Part shown: positions 62,439 through 64,000 of the stretch, piece by piece
Position numbering within the stretch: the stretch's first letter is position 1
Layout: every line of letters starts with the position of its first letter
NCBI RefSeq assembly: GCF_900141705.1
Contig: NZ_FQYM01000009.1
Location: 31,527 to 95,526, forward strand
From: Fibrobacter sp. UWP2
Lineage (GTDB): Bacteria; Fibrobacterota; Fibrobacteria; Fibrobacterales; Fibrobacteraceae
DNA: 64,000 bases
Direction: 5' to 3'
Translations under genes and position numbers: made by a program
Notes under the pieces: model-generated
Database searches by the model: none
What the model was told of the DNA's origin: nothing
What the model saw: only the letters and a program-made list of their open reading frames with translations

Positions 62439-62530
62439 GTTACTAGTTACTAGTTACTAGAAGTTCAGGATTCAAGACGCATCTTGACAAAGGCAACACT
62501 TGAAACTAGTAACTCAGAACTAGTAACTCA
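62439..62530. repeat. Short direct and inverted TTACTAG repeats between uppP and the DUF2334 gene
   Basis: Three TTACTAG units (about 62440-62460) face two copies of AACTAGTAACTCA (62504-62516 and 62518-62530), which are inverted relative to them, with a 45-base non-repeated centre. The element occupies the divergent promoter region of uppP and the DUF2334 gene. Confidence 0.75.
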
Positions 62531-62553
62531 TAATGGAACTCAGAACTATTAAC

Positions 62554-62559
62554 TATATT
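62554..62559 (+). promoter_or_regulatory. TATATT box 6 bases before the DUF2334 gene start
   Basis: TATATT ends 6 bases before the ATG at 62566. If used as a -10 it would give a leaderless transcript. Confidence 0.4.
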
Positions 62560-62565
62560 CATAGC

Positions 62566-63300
62566 ATGGCTCGCAAATTCCTTCTCTGCTTTCACGACTT
62601 CAGTGTTTGGAACTACCAAAAGTGCGTTCCCGTTCTGCATTCGCTTGCCGAACTCACGGGGCGTCCCTTTAGCGTGCTTGTGATTCCCTCTACCGAGGGC
62701 GCCGACGCCGATGCGGTGGTTGGCTTTCGCGAAGCCTTGGTGGAACTCCGTGCGGAGGGCTTTGAACTCGCCCTGCACGGTTACAAGCACAAGGCTGAGT
62801 TCAGCCAGGGCCGCAGCTACATGGGGCTTATCGGCATGAACCTCACGCATGGCGAGGCGGAATTCGCCGGCTTGAGCGAATTCGAGTCCACTCGACTTTT
62901 GCAGGCGGGGCTTGCCGCCTGGAACGAACTTTTGGGTGTCGACGCCAAGGCCGAGGGCGGAGCCATCGCGCCGGTCGCATTCATCCCTCCAACCTGGTAC
63001 AGCAACAAGTATTTGCCGCACCAGGTGCACGCTCTAAAAATGTTGTACGAAGACCGCTTTTCTTTGACGACGGCCAAGGGCCGCCGTTACGCGTCGGCGG
63101 TATCGAGTTTTGCGGGAATTCCGCGCTTTGCCGAAAAGCTGGCGTTCTCCTTTGGGCAGTTCGTTTTGTCGCTCCCTGTGGGCCTCCCGCGTATAGCGCT
63201 CCACCCGGTCGACTTCCCCCGGCTGACGGGCGAGGTTCGGGACCTTGTCCGCATCGCGCTCAACAACAACCGCAAGCTCGTCCATTACAGTGAACTTTAA
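62566..63300 (+). CDS. DUF2334 polysaccharide-deacetylase-like protein
   Basis: 244 residues from the ATG at 62566. LLCFHDFSVWNYQKCVPVLHSLAEL at the start, PFSVLVIPST, ELALHGYKHKAEF (metal His positions) and IALHPVDFPRLTGEVRDLVRIAL near the end follow the barrel order of DUF2334, a relative of NodB-type deacetylases. Cytoplasmic, as no signal peptide is seen. The substrate is unknown. Confidence 0.85.
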   Translation: MARKFLLCFHDFSVWNYQKCVPVLHSLAELTGRPFSVLVIPSTEGADADAVVGFREALVELRAEGFELALHGYKHKAEFSQGRSYMGLIGMNLTHGEAEFAGLSEFESTRLLQAGLAAWNELLGVDAKAEGGAIAPVAFIPPTWYSNKYLPHQVHALKMLYEDRFSLTTAKGRRYASAVSSFAGIPRFAEKLAFSFGQFVLSLPVGLPRIALHPVDFPRLTGEVRDLVRIALNNNRKLVHYSEL

Positions 63301-63307
63301 GAAAAAA

Positions 63308-63338
63308 ATCCCGCGGCAAAACCGCGGGATTCATTTTT
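63308..63338. terminator. Bidirectional terminator between convergent genes
   Basis: Perfect arms ATCCCGCGG (63308-63316) and CCGCGGGAT (63322-63330) around CAAAA, with an A-run on the left and Ts on the right. Confidence 0.9.
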
Positions 63339-63353
63339 CAAATAAGGCTAGGC

Positions 63354-64000
63354 TTATTCAGCAGCCGGAGTGGGGGCAGTGCCGATGACGTCGCCGATGG
63401 TGCCGAGGTTTTCAAAGTCGCCAAATCCGCCCATGTTGCTCGTGTCCATGACCCATTCGCCGTCTTCGCATTTGTAGGTCATTTCAAATCCCATTATGGA
63501 TTCGGTCTTGGTTGCGCCATTTTCGGTGCAGGCGTTGTCTTCGACCCATTCACCATCTTGGCAGATCATAGATATTGTCATGCCCATAATGGTCTGTTCA
63601 TATTTTTCACCTTCGTTGGCAGGGGTGCATTCGGGCACACCGGAAGCTTCCATCGTTGCGGCGGAGTCCGGTTCCCATTCGCCATTTTTGCAAACGCTAA
63701 TGACCTTCACTCCAAACATTTCCGCAGTGTCTTTTGCGCCTTCATTGGCGGCAGTGCACTCCGGCTGGTCCAACAGCTCGCCAAAGCCCATGCTGTCGAG
63801 CAAATCTTTGATAGAGCTGGTGTCGAGGTCGCCCAAGTCGAAACTGTCGAGGGGGTTGATTAAAGAGGAACTCGAGCTGAGAGTGGAGGCTTCGTCGGCG
63901 CTGGAGGAAGATGCCCCAAAGTTAGTTGAAATTTCTGCAACCAAAAAGAAAAAGGTGGTCTCCAACTTGTAAATTTGGTTCAGCAAAAAAACACCAAGCA
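63354..64000 (-). CDS. Secreted protein with three Cys-containing modules, 5' end outside the window
   Basis: At least 215 residues; the frame stays open to base 64000, so the start lies beyond the window. After a hydrophobic stretch (LETTFFFLVAEIS) and Ser-rich linkers come three related modules of about 40 residues: PECTAANEGAKDTAEMFGVK to VCKNGEWEPD, PECTPANEGEKYEQTIMGMT to ICQDGEWVED, and ACTENGATKTESIMGFEMTY to KCEDGEWVMD. Each has one Cys at the start and one in a C-x-(D/N)-GEW turn. A Gly/Thr/Pro-rich tail ends it. Similar paired-Cys modules occur in Fibrobacter surface lipoproteins. Function unknown. Confidence 0.75.
   Translation of the reverse strand, partial: LGVFLLNQIYKLETTFFFLVAEISTNFGASSSSADEASTLSSSSSLINPLDSFDLGDLDTSSIKDLLDSMGFGELLDQPECTAANEGAKDTAEMFGVKVISVCKNGEWEPDSAATMEASGVPECTPANEGEKYEQTIMGMTISMICQDGEWVEDNACTENGATKTESIMGFEMTYKCEDGEWVMDTSNMGGFGDFENLGTIGDVIGTAPTPAAE

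Overview
The window looks like chromosomal DNA from a Fibrobacter-type bacterium (rumen or gut, cellulose-degrading). Four lineage-associated protein types are present: two proteins with the F. succinogenes major paralogous domain, a fibro-slime protein, a roughly 930-residue lipoprotein resembling the paralogous family TIGR02171, and very large multidomain GH9 cellulases with Ser-rich linkers and basic C-terminal tails. The identification comes from reading the proteins; no database search was run.

Layout. 1-9058 (minus): two adjacent GH9 endoglucanase genes, the second cut by the window start. 9193-12123: a PKD-like lipoprotein, the wreck of a SecA paralogue, and an Ala/Pro repeat membrane protein. 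12372-21355: housekeeping and metabolism (class I fumarase, RluE-type pseudouridine synthase, acyl-ACP thioesterase, CBM9-like protein, SpoVG, ComM/YifB, FolB, Pgk, a Cys-motif protein). 21379-28639: envelope proteins (a putative glycosidase-like lipoprotein, a DUF3078 outer-membrane protein, fibro-slime) plus HisH and a 96-bp tandem repeat. 28691-39790 (all minus): ffh; glnA; rpsP-rimM-trmD-rplS; two cyclic-nucleotide-binding proteins; yajC; def; a SpoIID-like protein; and an archaeal/eukaryotic-type MtaB methylthiotransferase. 39824-42453: an aminotransferase and a MATE transporter. 42486-48139: an accessory patch with a toxin-antitoxin pair, GNAT, Fic with a perfect palindrome just upstream, a DUF2442-HTH protein and three gene remnants. 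48200-55320: major-paralogous lipoprotein, ilvC, TIGR02171-like protein, DUF1846 protein. 55457-58596 (minus): a Fur/Zur-type regulator with a ZnuABC-like metal importer. 58734-64000: HtpG, a second major-paralogous protein, UppP, a DUF2334 deacetylase-like protein and a partial Cys-module surface protein.

How the genes fit together. The GH9 enzymes, fibro-slime protein and lipoproteins make up a polysaccharide-attacking cell surface. Fumarase belongs to the reductive branch toward succinate. The ffh/yajC/def/SpoIID block serves protein maturation and the envelope. The Fur-type regulator probably controls the metal importer directly behind it.

No rRNA, tRNA, CRISPR array or intact insertion sequence was seen, and no gene-free stretch exceeds about 300 bases. 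The most unusual items are the Fic-gene palindrome with a third half-site inside the coding region, palindromic repeats that encode part of the ZnuA-like binding protein, the three-domain architecture of the TIGR02171-like lipoprotein, the cluster of gene remnants at 43.8-47.6 kb, and the archaeal-type MtaB in a bacterial operon.
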